A stretch of DNA of 64,000 nt from Wenyingzhuangia gilva (GTDB lineage Bacteria; Bacteroidota; Bacteroidia; Flavobacteriales; Flavobacteriaceae). A program made the position numbers and the translations under genes. Location of the stretch: the NCBI RefSeq assembly GCF_030519655.1, contig NZ_JAUMIT010000004.1, positions 186,001 to 250,000 of the forward strand, written 5' to 3'. The notes beneath the pieces are model-generated. The model was not told where the DNA came from. It made no database searches and saw only the letters and a program-made list of their open reading frames with translations. This document shows positions 41,078 to 50,181 of the stretch, piece by piece (position 1 is the stretch's first letter; each line of letters starts with the position of its first letter).

Positions 41078-42192
41078 AATTCGGAATTATAACCCATGCT
41101 GTTCATAAAATTAAAGATGGACAATTTTATGCTTATGAACCTTATGTTCGTGAAATGAATTTGTGGGCAAAATATGTGGATGAAATCATTATTGTGGCTC
41201 CAGTTTCTATTGATGAGGTTGAGAATATTGAAATTGCTTATCAGCATGCCAATATTAAAATGATAGAAATCCCAAATTTTGATATTACTTCTATCAATAA
41301 CTTTTTTAGGTCTTTATGGATAATGCCTAAAGTTTGTTGGCAGATTTATAGAGTGATGAAACAAAGTAGTCACATTCATTTGCGTTGTCCAGGTAATGTG
41401 GGCTTGTTAGGTTGTTTGATGCAAATATTTTTTCCATTAAAACCTAAAACAGCTAAATATGCGGGGAATTGGGATCCAGAAAGTAAACAACCCGTTACTT
41501 ATAAATTTCAGAAATGGCTACTTGGAAATACTCTTTTAACTAAAAAGATGAAAGTTTTGGTTTATGGAGATTGGCCAAACCAATCAAAAAACATCATTCC
41601 ATTTTTTACAGCGAGTTATCATCAACATGAAATTACAATGATTGAGGAAAAAGATTTAAACAATCAAATAAAATTAATTTTTGTAGGTGGTTTAACGGTT
41701 GGGAAACAGCCTTTGTTGAGTGTAAAAGCAACTCATCAACTTATTAAAAAAGGTTATGATGTTTGTTTAAACATTTATGGTGATGGTGTGATGAGAACTG
41801 AAATAGAAAATTATATTTCATCACATCAACTAGAAAATCAGATTGTTCTACATGGAAATGTAAATAAAGAAGTGGTAAAAGCAGCTTTTCAAACTTCACA
41901 TTTTCTTATTTTTATCTCAAAGTCAGAAGGTTGGCCTAAAGTGGTGGCAGAAGCTATGTTTTGGGAATGTTTGCCTATCAGTTCAAAAGTGTCTTGCATC
42001 CCCTATATGTTGGGGCATAATACTAGGGGAAAAGTAGTGGATTCTTCTGTAGAAAAAGTGGTTTCTGCCATAGAAGAATACCTTTTAAATCATGACTTGT
42101 ATAAATTACAAATAACCAATGCCAAAACCTGGTCAAGAATGTATACGCTAGAAAAGTTTGATAGAGAAATAGAAAAAATACTGAATGATTAA
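41074..42192 (+). CDS. Glycosyltransferase, GT4 family
   Basis: A 372-residue GT-B-fold enzyme. The C-terminal half includes LIFVGGLTVGKQPLLSVKA, NIYGDGVMRTEIENYI and SKSEGWPKVVAEAMFWECLP with the conserved EX7E glutamates. The N-terminal half (FGIITHAVHKIKDGQFYAYE) is less conserved, as expected for the acceptor side; HIHLRCPGNVGLLGCLMQI is characteristic of a subgroup found in flavobacterial polysaccharide loci. It overlaps both neighbours by four to eight bases. Confidence 0.88.
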   Translation: MKFGIITHAVHKIKDGQFYAYEPYVREMNLWAKYVDEIIIVAPVSIDEVENIEIAYQHANIKMIEIPNFDITSINNFFRSLWIMPKVCWQIYRVMKQSSHIHLRCPGNVGLLGCLMQIFFPLKPKTAKYAGNWDPESKQPVTYKFQKWLLGNTLLTKKMKVLVYGDWPNQSKNIIPFFTASYHQHEITMIEEKDLNNQIKLIFVGGLTVGKQPLLSVKATHQLIKKGYDVCLNIYGDGVMRTEIENYISSHQLENQIVLHGNVNKEVVKAAFQTSHFLIFISKSEGWPKVVAEAMFWECLPISSKVSCIPYMLGHNTRGKVVDSSVEKVVSAIEEYLLNHDLYKLQITNAKTWSRMYTLEKFDREIEKILND

Positions 42193-43261
42193 ACCTTTAA
42201 ATGTAATTCAGATCATAGACTCACTTGCGGTTGGTGGGGCAGAAATGATGGCAGTGAACATAGCTAATGGATTGCCTAAATATGGCATTACCTCTCATTT
42301 ATGTGTAACGAGAGCAGAAGGTTTGTTGAAAGAAAAAATAAGCAAAGAAGTTGGAACTGTTTTTTTAAACAAACAAGGAGTTATTGATGTTAAGGCTTTG
42401 TTGATGTTAAAGAATTACATTAAAAAGCATAAAATCAAGATCATTCATGCACATTCTTCTTCGTTTTTTATCGCAGTCTTAGTAAAGTTCATGATGCCTA
42501 AAATAAAAATTGTTTGGCATGATCATTATGGAAAAGCAGAAGAGATTAAGCAAAGAAAATCTCTAGCCTTAAAATTTGGCTCGTTGTTTTTTACAAATAT
42601 TATTTCGGTAAATGAAATTTTGGTTCATTGGGCAAAAAAAGAATTATATTGTAAAAAGGTACTTTTTTTAGCCAATTTTGCTAACTTAAATACCACTTCA
42701 AATAAAACTCACTTAAATGGTATTGAAGGAAAAAGAATTGTTTGTGTAGCTGCTTTTAGACCGCAAAAAGATCACTTTAATTTATTACAAGCTTTTACTG
42801 TTGTTAAAAATAAATATCCTGATTGGACTTTGCACCTCATTGGTCAAAAACACGATAATATTTATGCCAAACAAATAGAGAATATTGTTAAAAATGAAAA
42901 ACTTGAAAATGAGGTTTATCTCTATGGTTCTTGTTTAGATGTAAAATATATCTTGAGTCAATCTACGATAGGTGTTCTATCTTCTAATTCAGAAGGATTG
43001 CCAGTATCTTTATTAGAATATGGTTTGTCTGGTTTACCCGTTGTGGTAACCAACGTGGGAGATTGTAAAAAAGTTGTGAATAATTATGGACTAGTTGTAC
43101 CCAAAGAAAACTCTATGGAACTAGCAACATCTCTTGAAACATATATTCAAGACGAAAATTTAAGAAAATTAAAGGGGACTCAATTTCAAAAGCATATTTT
43201 TGAAAGTTATTCGGAAAGTGCCTATTTTTCTAAATTGCTAAAAACATATAAAGCATGTTAA
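42185..43261 (+). CDS. Glycosyltransferase, GT4 family
   Basis: A 358-residue GT4 enzyme. IIDSLAVGGAEMMAVNIANG is the classical N-terminal loop of this family; VAAFRPQKDHFNLLQAF, LYGSCLDVKYILSQ and SNSEGLPVSLLEYGLSGLPV form the donor-binding half with the EX7E motif. The gene overlaps the previous one by eight bases and the next by seven. Specificity unknown; the likeness is to capsule and O-antigen transferases. Confidence 0.9.
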   Translation: MIKPLNVIQIIDSLAVGGAEMMAVNIANGLPKYGITSHLCVTRAEGLLKEKISKEVGTVFLNKQGVIDVKALLMLKNYIKKHKIKIIHAHSSSFFIAVLVKFMMPKIKIVWHDHYGKAEEIKQRKSLALKFGSLFFTNIISVNEILVHWAKKELYCKKVLFLANFANLNTTSNKTHLNGIEGKRIVCVAAFRPQKDHFNLLQAFTVVKNKYPDWTLHLIGQKHDNIYAKQIENIVKNEKLENEVYLYGSCLDVKYILSQSTIGVLSSNSEGLPVSLLEYGLSGLPVVVTNVGDCKKVVNNYGLVVPKENSMELATSLETYIQDENLRKLKGTQFQKHIFESYSESAYFSKLLKTYKAC

Positions 43262-44601
43262 AAAACAGACTTTTGTTGGTTATTTTACACTTGTTAGCAG
43301 GGTTTCTGCTAACGGTATCCATCATTCCAAAATTAGTAGCTGTTTTGATCATGATCTATGCTATTATTGATATTGTAGCTAGCAAAAATGACAACAATCA
43401 AGCTTTTTTATGGACTTCTTATTTTGTAAGTGCAGAGGTTTTATTGAGAATGACAGGAGGAACCATTTCTTGGGAAATGATTAAATACATAACCATTCTT
43501 TTTTTATTAGTTGGGATAGCAGTTGAAAAACAATCAAGAGGGGTTCCTGCAATTTTTTGGTTGTATGTTTTATTGTTATTGGTAGGTGTTGCATTTTCGG
43601 ACATTCCTGCAGATGCTTCTTTACGAAAAGCAGTGGTGTTTAATTTAAGTGGCCCCATTTCTTTAGGAGTTTCTGCCATGTATTTTTACAATAGAAGGAT
43701 TGAGTATAATAGATTTAAAGAAATATTGTATTTCACTTTATTGCCTATTATGTCTATGCTAACTTTGTTGTATTTTAGAACACCAAGTTTAAAGGAAATT
43801 ACTTTTGGTTCTACCGCTAATTTTGAAGCTTCAGGAGGGTTTGGACCTAACCAAGTTGCGACTGCTTTAGGATTTGGTATTTTTTTACTGACCACCTTAT
43901 TATTGCTTAGAGGAAAAATAACGGGTTCTATTTATGTAGATGTTTTTTTACTGTTTTATTTAATTTATAGAGGTTTATTAACTTTTTCTAGAGGGGGAAT
44001 TTTAACAGGATTTTTAGCTTTTTTAGTATTGTCTTTTTTCTATTTAGTAGCAAGAGGTAAGATATTAGAACTTTTAAAATACATAGGGATTATGTTTCTT
44101 TTTTTGCTTACGATATGGGTGTACAGTACCAATGTAACAGGAGGAATGTTAGAAAATAGATATCTTGGGAAAAACTCTTTAGGCGTAGAAAAAGAAGATA
44201 TTTCATCAGGTAGATTAGATATTTTTGAACAACAGCTAGAAACTTTTATGGAGAATCCGGTTTTTGGAATTGGAGTAGGGTCAGGTAAATATTTAAGAAA
44301 AGAAGAATTTGATGGAGAAGTGACAGCAGCCTCACATAATGAAATGAGTAGACTTTTAGAAGAACATGGGTTGATAGGATTATTTTCTTTAGTATTGCTT
44401 TTTTATGCTTCAACACTTAATTTTTTTAGACAAAAACTTTTATACAAAGGTTTTGTTGTAGGGTTTGCTACGCTTTGGTTTTTAACCATTAATCACTCTG
44501 CCATGCGAATTGCTTTTCCAGGGTTTATTTATGGTATGAGTTTGATTAACTTTTATGAAGATGAAGACTATGATGAAGAATTAGCAACCTCAGGAATATG
44601 A
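43255..44601 (+). CDS. O-antigen ligase/polymerase-like membrane protein (Wzy_C family)
   Basis: A 448-residue protein with 10-12 predicted membrane helices and a large periplasmic loop (about residues 285-355) bearing SSGRLDIFEQQLETFMENP and ASHNEMSRLLEEHGLIGLF. FGPNQVATALGFGIFLL and LTFSRGGILTGFL are characteristic of the Wzy/WaaL superfamily. WaaL attaches completed chains to lipid A-core; Wzy polymerises repeat units. Because the cluster carries a Wzm/Wzt exporter, which moves already polymerised chains, a ligase role is more likely, but the families are hard to separate by sequence. Its start overlaps the previous gene. Confidence 0.85.
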   Translation: MLKNRLLLVILHLLAGFLLTVSIIPKLVAVLIMIYAIIDIVASKNDNNQAFLWTSYFVSAEVLLRMTGGTISWEMIKYITILFLLVGIAVEKQSRGVPAIFWLYVLLLLVGVAFSDIPADASLRKAVVFNLSGPISLGVSAMYFYNRRIEYNRFKEILYFTLLPIMSMLTLLYFRTPSLKEITFGSTANFEASGGFGPNQVATALGFGIFLLTTLLLLRGKITGSIYVDVFLLFYLIYRGLLTFSRGGILTGFLAFLVLSFFYLVARGKILELLKYIGIMFLFLLTIWVYSTNVTGGMLENRYLGKNSLGVEKEDISSGRLDIFEQQLETFMENPVFGIGVGSGKYLRKEEFDGEVTAASHNEMSRLLEEHGLIGLFSLVLLFYASTLNFFRQKLLYKGFVVGFATLWFLTINHSAMRIAFPGFIYGMSLINFYEDEDYDEELATSGI

Positions 44602-45608
44602 GAATATTATACATAGGAAATGACTTGTCGGATCAATCAAAATATCATAGTGCTTATGCTACGTTGAAACAAAATTTAATTGATGAAGGTTTTGATGTGA
44701 TATGTTCCTCGTCTAAAAAAAATCAAATTTTTAGATTGTTGGATATGATTATAACTGTGATGATTCAGGCTAAAAAAGTAGATTATATATTGATAGATGT
44801 TTTTAGTACTTCTGCTTTTTATTATGCTTTTGTTACTTCACAACTCGCTAGAATTTTCAAAACAAAGTATGTTCCAATTTTACATGGGGGGAATTTACCA
44901 AGCAGATTAGATAAGAGTCCGAAAATGAGTGCTAAAATTTTTAAAAATGCATTTATAAATGTTTCTCCTTCAGCCTATTTACAAACAGCTTTTAAGAACA
45001 AGGATTATGATAGTGTGTTAATTTCAAACACCATCAATATAAAAGATTATATTTTTAAAGAGAGAAGTCAATTAGCTCCAAATTTATTATATGTTAGGGC
45101 TTTTGCAGAAATATACAATCCTGTAATGGCTGTGAATGTTTTGCACGAATTAAAAAACACCTATCCAAAAGCAACTTTATGTATGGTTGGTCCTGATAGA
45201 GATGGAACTTTGATCAAAGTACAAGAAAGAATTAAAGAGTTACATTTAGAGGAAAGTATCATCATTACAGGAGTTTTGCCTAAACAAGAATGGCATCAAT
45301 TGTCTAAAAATTATGATGTGTTTATCAATACCACAAATATCGATAATACTCCAGTAAGTTTGATAGAAACCATGGCTTTGGGTTTGCCTATTGTATCAAC
45401 TAATGTTGGGGGAATTCCTTATTTGATAAAAGACAAGGAAGAAGCTTTTTTGGTCAATCCAAATGATGTTGAACAAATGACAAATGCAATCATAAATTTG
45501 TTGAATGATAAAAATTTGGCCAATAAATTTTCTTTAAAAGGAAGAAAAAAGGCCGAAAATATGGATTGGGAAGTAGTGAAATATCAATGGTTAAAAGTTT
45601 TAAAATAA
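44598..45608 (+). CDS. Glycosyltransferase, GT4 family
   Basis: A 336-residue GT-B glycosyltransferase. RILYIGNDLSDQSKYHSAY begins the acceptor half; YVPILHGGNLPSRLDKSPK, YVRAFAEIYNPVMAVNVLHE and INTTNIDNTPVSLIETMALG (EX7E glutamates in the last) form the donor half. It overlaps the polymerase/ligase gene by four bases and is directly followed by the CapK-like gene. No membrane helices. Confidence 0.88.
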   Translation: MRILYIGNDLSDQSKYHSAYATLKQNLIDEGFDVICSSSKKNQIFRLLDMIITVMIQAKKVDYILIDVFSTSAFYYAFVTSQLARIFKTKYVPILHGGNLPSRLDKSPKMSAKIFKNAFINVSPSAYLQTAFKNKDYDSVLISNTINIKDYIFKERSQLAPNLLYVRAFAEIYNPVMAVNVLHELKNTYPKATLCMVGPDRDGTLIKVQERIKELHLEESIIITGVLPKQEWHQLSKNYDVFINTTNIDNTPVSLIETMALGLPIVSTNVGGIPYLIKDKEEAFLVNPNDVEQMTNAIINLLNDKNLANKFSLKGRKKAENMDWEVVKYQWLKVLK

Positions 45609-46895
45609 ATGTTTTACAAGTGGATATTTAAGTTAGGTCAGCAATGGAGAAATCCCTCAATTAATTCTTGGTTTTCTTTTTTAAAGAGAAGTGAATCTTG
45701 GTCTTTAGAAGATTTGGAAGCTTATCAATTAGAGAAGTTAAAAGAATTGATAAAGTTTGCTTATGACCATTCTCCATTTTATAAAAAACATTTTGATGAC
45801 CATCATTTTTCTGTTTCTGAGATATCCTCTTTAGAAGATATTCATAAAATTCCAACCATCAGTAAAAGAGATTTGTTAGATCATACTCAAGAAATTCATA
45901 CACAGTATTCTTTTAAAAAATTAATTAAAGCCACAACATCAGGGAGTTCCGGAGAATCTTTGGTTTTTAATAGAGAGGAGGAATCAGATTCTTTTAATAG
46001 AGCAGCTATTTTTAGAGGGTATTCTTGGTATAACGTAAATCCATGGGAAAAGAATGGTTATTTTTGGGGATTCAACTTTTCTTTTAAAGAGAAAGTAAAA
46101 ACGAAAATCTTAGATATTTTACAACACAGATTTAGAATTTTTAGCTACGAAAAAAAGTCATTTCAGCAGTTTGTTAATAAGTTAAAAAATGCAAGATACA
46201 TCCACGGATATTCATCGATGTTGTTTCAAACAGCTAAGTTAATTAATGAAAGAGGGTTGGAAAAGCCTAAAAACATTAAAATGATCAAAGGAACTTCTGA
46301 AAAGATATTTGACACCTATCAAGAAGAAGTACAAAAAGCTTTTGGACTAAAAATCATCAGTGAATATGGAGCTACAGAATCAGGAATTATAGCTTTTGAA
46401 TGTCCACAAGGAAATATGCATTTAAATATGGAGGGAGTATTGGTTGAAGAAGTAAATGAGGAGATTTTAGTCACCAATTTACAAATGAAATCGTTTCCCA
46501 TTATCAGGTATCAATTAGGAGATTATATTCAATTGGCATCAAAAGAAGAAAAATGTGCTTGTGGAAAAAAACATCATATTTTAAAGGAAGTTACAGGTAG
46601 AGTAGGTGCTAACGTTTATGGTTTTAAAGAAATATATCCGAGCTTATATTTTTATTATATTTTTAAAAATTTAGTAAAAAACAAAGGGTTAAAATTAAAT
46701 TATCAGGTGATTCAGAATAAAAAAGGATTCCTAAATTTTAATATAGAACAAGCTATAAATGATGATAAAATAAGTTTGTTAAAACAAGAAATAGAAAAGT
46801 ACTTTAGTGATGATATGAAAGTAGAAATAAGCGTAAATGTATTATTACAATCTACAAAAGGAAAGTTTAAAAGTTTTATTTCAAATATTGAATAA
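45609..46895 (+). CDS. CapK/PaaK-like adenylate-forming enzyme
   Basis: A 428-residue protein of the phenylacetate-CoA ligase-like branch of adenylate-forming enzymes. The AMP-binding P-loop is KATTSGSSGESLVFNRE (near residue 120) and ISEYGATESGIIAFECP (about 250) is the conserved nucleotide-binding motif; QLGDYIQLAS (about 310) follows. CapK proteins recur in capsule and O-antigen clusters. A plausible role is adenylation of an acid (fatty, amino or hydroxy acid) for attachment to a sugar, but the substrate is unproven. No CoA-ligase partner or carrier protein is adjacent. Confidence 0.85.
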   Translation: MFYKWIFKLGQQWRNPSINSWFSFLKRSESWSLEDLEAYQLEKLKELIKFAYDHSPFYKKHFDDHHFSVSEISSLEDIHKIPTISKRDLLDHTQEIHTQYSFKKLIKATTSGSSGESLVFNREEESDSFNRAAIFRGYSWYNVNPWEKNGYFWGFNFSFKEKVKTKILDILQHRFRIFSYEKKSFQQFVNKLKNARYIHGYSSMLFQTAKLINERGLEKPKNIKMIKGTSEKIFDTYQEEVQKAFGLKIISEYGATESGIIAFECPQGNMHLNMEGVLVEEVNEEILVTNLQMKSFPIIRYQLGDYIQLASKEEKCACGKKHHILKEVTGRVGANVYGFKEIYPSLYFYYIFKNLVKNKGLKLNYQVIQNKKGFLNFNIEQAINDDKISLLKQEIEKYFSDDMKVEISVNVLLQSTKGKFKSFISNIE

Positions 46896-46897
46896 GT

Positions 46898-47644
46898 ATG
46901 GCACAACCTTTAGTTTCTATCATTACACCTTGTTATAATTCTGAAAATTTTATTGCTGATACGATTAAAAGCGTTCAGAATCAGAGTTATGAAAACTGGG
47001 AAATGCTGATTACAGATGATGGATCTACAGATTCTTCAATCAAAATAATTGAAAAATTTGCTGCTAAAGATCCAAGAATTAAATTGTTTAAAATAAGTAA
47101 TGCAGGAGCTGCTGTGGCTAGAAACCATTCTATTGAACAAGCCAAGGGAACTTTTATTGCTTTTTTAGACAGTGATGATATGTGGTTGCCTCAAAAATTA
47201 GAAAAGCAAATCAATTTTATGCAAACCAATGATTATGTTTTGACTTTTACCTCTTATCAAAGAATGAGTGAAGAGGGCGTTTTGTTAAATGATATTATCA
47301 ATGCTCATGAAAAATTGAGTTATAAACATATGTTATCCTCTAATAAAATAGGATGTTTAACCGCTATGTACAATCAAGAAAAATTAGGGAAAATATACAT
47401 GCCACTCATCAGAAAAAGACAAGATTATGGCTTGTGGTTAAATATTTTAAAACAAATTGATTTTGCTTATGGATTACAAGAGGTTTTGGCAACTTATAGA
47501 CTTCGTAATTTTTCAGTTTCAGCCAAAAAAACAGAAATGATTAAGTGGAATTGGAAACTTTATAGAGAAATTGAACAAAAAAGTATCATTAAGGCAATTT
47601 ATTATGTATTATGTAACATTTGCATAAAACTTAAGAATGGTTAA
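46898..47644 (+). CDS. Glycosyltransferase, GT2 family
   Basis: A 248-residue GT-A enzyme close to the WcaA/EpsH type: SIITPCYNSENFIADTIKS, ITDDGSTDSSIKIIEKF, AGAAVARNHSIEQAKG and FLDSDDMWLPQKLEKQ with the DxD-type metal site, followed by RKRQDYGLWLNILKQ carrying the catalytic-base region. It is short but complete for the family. It is two bases after the CapK-like gene and 35 bases before the sugar-phosphate transferase. Confidence 0.92.
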   Translation: MAQPLVSIITPCYNSENFIADTIKSVQNQSYENWEMLITDDGSTDSSIKIIEKFAAKDPRIKLFKISNAGAAVARNHSIEQAKGTFIAFLDSDDMWLPQKLEKQINFMQTNDYVLTFTSYQRMSEEGVLLNDIINAHEKLSYKHMLSSNKIGCLTAMYNQEKLGKIYMPLIRKRQDYGLWLNILKQIDFAYGLQEVLATYRLRNFSVSAKKTEMIKWNWKLYREIEQKSIIKAIYYVLCNICIKLKNG

Positions 47645-47649
47645 TTCTT

Positions 47650-47657
47650 TATATTTG
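47650..47657 (+). promoter_or_regulatory. Candidate -7 box (TAnnTTTG) before the initiating transferase
   Basis: TATATTTG matches the consensus exactly, 22 bases before the ATG at 47680. The leader after it contains AACTAAACTAAACT, identical over 14 bases to the dnaA leader. It gives the last gene of the array a possible separate promoter. Confidence 0.45.
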
Positions 47658-47679
47658 AATTAACTAAACTAAACTATTA

Positions 47680-49065
47680 ATGATTCCAAAAACTAAACTA
47701 TATTTTTCGGAAAGGATTGTTCTATTAAGAATTATGGATTTACTCTTTATCTTTATAGGATTAGCACTCTGTAACTTATACCTAAACTTTAAATACATCA
47801 ATATATTAGAAACTACAATTTCAAAAAATAGATTCGTTCTAATGATTTATTTTTTAGTGATTGCTCAAGTTTTTGAAATGTATAATTTAGTCGCTTCTGC
47901 CAGCCGATTTAAAACCACTAGAAATTTATTTGTCACAACAGTTGTTTGTGTTTTGGCTTATTTATATACGCCTATTTTAACCCCTGTTTTGCCTTCTAAT
48001 AGAATTGACATCTTAATTTTCTTTTTGAGTATTTTTATTTCTGTATTTGTATGGAGGAATATTTACATTTTTACAGTTGCCAACAAAAAGTTTTACAAAT
48101 ATATTTTGTTGATATGTGGACAAGAAGATACTTTAAAAGATTTAATTTACCATGTAGATCATCACTCTAGGGATCATGCTATGTATGGTTATTTGAGTGA
48201 GAAAGAGGTAGATAAATCGGGGAAATTTATGGATGTGTCTAAGGCTAATTTAGATGAGGTAATTTTAAATAATAATATTAAAGAATTAGTGGTTTCTTTA
48301 AACGGGTTTACAAAAGAAAATACAGACTTATTAAATCAAAAGCTTGCGTATTATTTTGAACAAGGGATCAATATTTTAAGTTATGAGGACTATATTGAAA
48401 GAATTACTTTTTGTGTACCAGAAAAAAACTTAACCAAATATTTTTACAAGTATTTTAATTTTAGTGAAAACCACGAGAATAGATTATATCTGTTTTTTAT
48501 GAGGTGTATGGATATTCTTGCGGGAGTTATTGGAATTTTATTTATGCTTTTTTTAATTCCTTTTGTATTTATAGGAAACTTAATATGGAGTAGGGGGAGC
48601 TTGTTTTATAAACAAGAAAGAGTTGGAGCAAAGGGAAAATCTTTTAAGATCATTAAATTTAGATCTATGGTGGCCTCTGCAGAAAAAAATGGAGCCCAAT
48701 GGGCCATTAAGAATGATACAAGAATTACCCCTTTTGGTAAGTTTTTAAGAAAAATGAGAATTGATGAAATTCCTCAATTTTGGAATATTTTAAAAGGAGA
48801 AATGAGTATGATTGGACCAAGACCGGAACGACCTGAGTTTGTTGATGAGTTGGGTAAACAAATACCTTTATACGGTATTAGACATGTAATAAAACCAGGA
48901 TTAACAGGCTGGGCTCAAGTAATGTATCCTTACGCTTCTACACTAGAAGAACAAGAGAAAAAATTAAGGTATGATTTGTATTATATAAAAAAAAGAAGCT
49001 TGTTTCTGGATTTTAAAATTATGATAAAAACAATACACACTGTTTTATACTTTAAAGGTCAGTAA
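47680..49065 (+). CDS. Polyprenyl-phosphate sugar-1-phosphate transferase (WcaJ/WbaP type)
   Basis: This 461-residue polyisoprenyl-phosphate hexose-1-phosphate transferase would start chain assembly by moving a sugar-1-phosphate from a UDP-sugar to undecaprenyl phosphate. The first half has about four or five membrane helices and a nucleotide-binding-like CoA fold region; the C-terminal catalytic domain (about 265-461) has YKQERVGAKGKSFKIIKFRS, LRKMRIDEIPQFWNILKGEM, SMIGPRPERPEFVDEL and KPGLTGWAQV. All catalytic features of the family are present. Its last 21 bases overlap the convergent DUF4105 gene. First sugar (glucose, galactose or QuiNAc-type) is not predictable. Confidence 0.93.
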   Translation: MIPKTKLYFSERIVLLRIMDLLFIFIGLALCNLYLNFKYINILETTISKNRFVLMIYFLVIAQVFEMYNLVASASRFKTTRNLFVTTVVCVLAYLYTPILTPVLPSNRIDILIFFLSIFISVFVWRNIYIFTVANKKFYKYILLICGQEDTLKDLIYHVDHHSRDHAMYGYLSEKEVDKSGKFMDVSKANLDEVILNNNIKELVVSLNGFTKENTDLLNQKLAYYFEQGINILSYEDYIERITFCVPEKNLTKYFYKYFNFSENHENRLYLFFMRCMDILAGVIGILFMLFLIPFVFIGNLIWSRGSLFYKQERVGAKGKSFKIIKFRSMVASAEKNGAQWAIKNDTRITPFGKFLRKMRIDEIPQFWNILKGEMSMIGPRPERPEFVDELGKQIPLYGIRHVIKPGLTGWAQVMYPYASTLEEQEKKLRYDLYYIKKRSLFLDFKIMIKTIHTVLYFKGQ

Positions 49066-50181
49066 AGGCTTTAGGTACAAAGGAATTAAGCAGCTGGCTA
49101 GTATATAAAAACTAAAATCAAATTGTTGAAATCCTGTAATAGCTACAAATAAAAAGATTCCTAAAACTAGTAATCCTATATAACAGATTATTTTACGTAA
49201 TGGTTCTTTAACAAAAGGATAGGCTAGTAAAATAGGATTTGCCCATAAAATATTCATATTCATTTTAGTAGTACTGTGTGCTGTTAAAAACCATAAACTA
49301 AAAATAACAATTCCTAATATTCCGTAAGTGATGGCTATGGTACTAAACCAAACACGAGTGTTTTTGTTTGATAGTCTTAAATAATAAGTGATAGATATCA
49401 GAATCAAAGACAAAAACAAAGGGCTTAGTAAAAAGTTTGTTTTTGACATTATTAACGCATAATCTGGTAAAATATAGTTTTCTTTAGCTACTATTTTTTT
49501 TCCATGAATACTACTGTTCGCCAATCCTAAATGGATATAATCAGGTAAGAACATATATTGTTTTAAAGTAGCTTTTTTATCAATTACGGCTCCCAAAGCC
49601 AAATCAATTCCAAATTTTGACCAAGAATTTTTGGCTAAATATTGATGGATTAAATTTCTATGCGTTAAATCTTTTGGGAATTCATTATAGTCAAAATCAA
49701 TTTTTCCAACGCTTTTTTCTATTACTTCATGCATTTTAGTAGCGCAATTATCATAGAAAAAATCATATTGATAATCTTTGTTTTCGGGTAAAACATTCCA
49801 CTCTAAATAGTCAAATATTCTTTGATTTTCTTTTTGGGTAAAATTTAAAGTCTGTGCTTTAATCCATCTATTTTCTTGATAATACTCATACGGAAAATAC
49901 TTAAAATCATAGCTACTTACTTGATATAGTAACAATCCTCTACAAAAATTTAGATAAAAATTGGGTTTGTTAAAATCAAAAGTACCGTAATTGTAAACCC
50001 TATCTATATTGTTTATAACGTCTTTTACTCTAATGGCACTATGCCCAAAAGAAGAGTATAATTCGTTATGACCAGGAGCACAAGTTAAAATACTAACTTC
50101 TGCTTGTTTTGATAATTCAAGTTTTTCTTGACCAAAAAAAGAGATTGAAAATAATAGGAGTATAGGGTAAAAAAACTTCAT
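49045..50181 (-). CDS. DUF4105 membrane protein
   Basis: A 378-residue protein: signal peptide (PILLLFSISFFG), a globular domain about residues 25-240, and four or five membrane helices at the C-terminus (LLSPLFLSLILISITYYL and so on). The domain shows Cys34 (LTCAPGHNELYSSFGHS), His47 in the same segment and Cys146 in FFYDNCATKMHEVI, a Cys/His arrangement that could be catalytic like NlpC/P60 or LRAT enzymes. From unverified memory, Bacteroides DUF4105 proteins have been proposed to act on lipoprotein N-termini; I treat that as a lead only. The gene abuts the PorV/PorQ-like gene upstream and its end overlaps the sugar transferase gene by 21 bases on the other strand. Confidence 0.78.
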   Translation of the reverse strand: MKFFYPILLLFSISFFGQEKLELSKQAEVSILTCAPGHNELYSSFGHSAIRVKDVINNIDRVYNYGTFDFNKPNFYLNFCRGLLLYQVSSYDFKYFPYEYYQENRWIKAQTLNFTQKENQRIFDYLEWNVLPENKDYQYDFFYDNCATKMHEVIEKSVGKIDFDYNEFPKDLTHRNLIHQYLAKNSWSKFGIDLALGAVIDKKATLKQYMFLPDYIHLGLANSSIHGKKIVAKENYILPDYALIMSKTNFLLSPLFLSLILISITYYLRLSNKNTRVWFSTIAITYGILGIVIFSLWFLTAHSTTKMNMNILWANPILLAYPFVKEPLRKIICYIGLLVLGIFLFVAITGFQQFDFSFYILASCLIPLYLKPLLTFKV

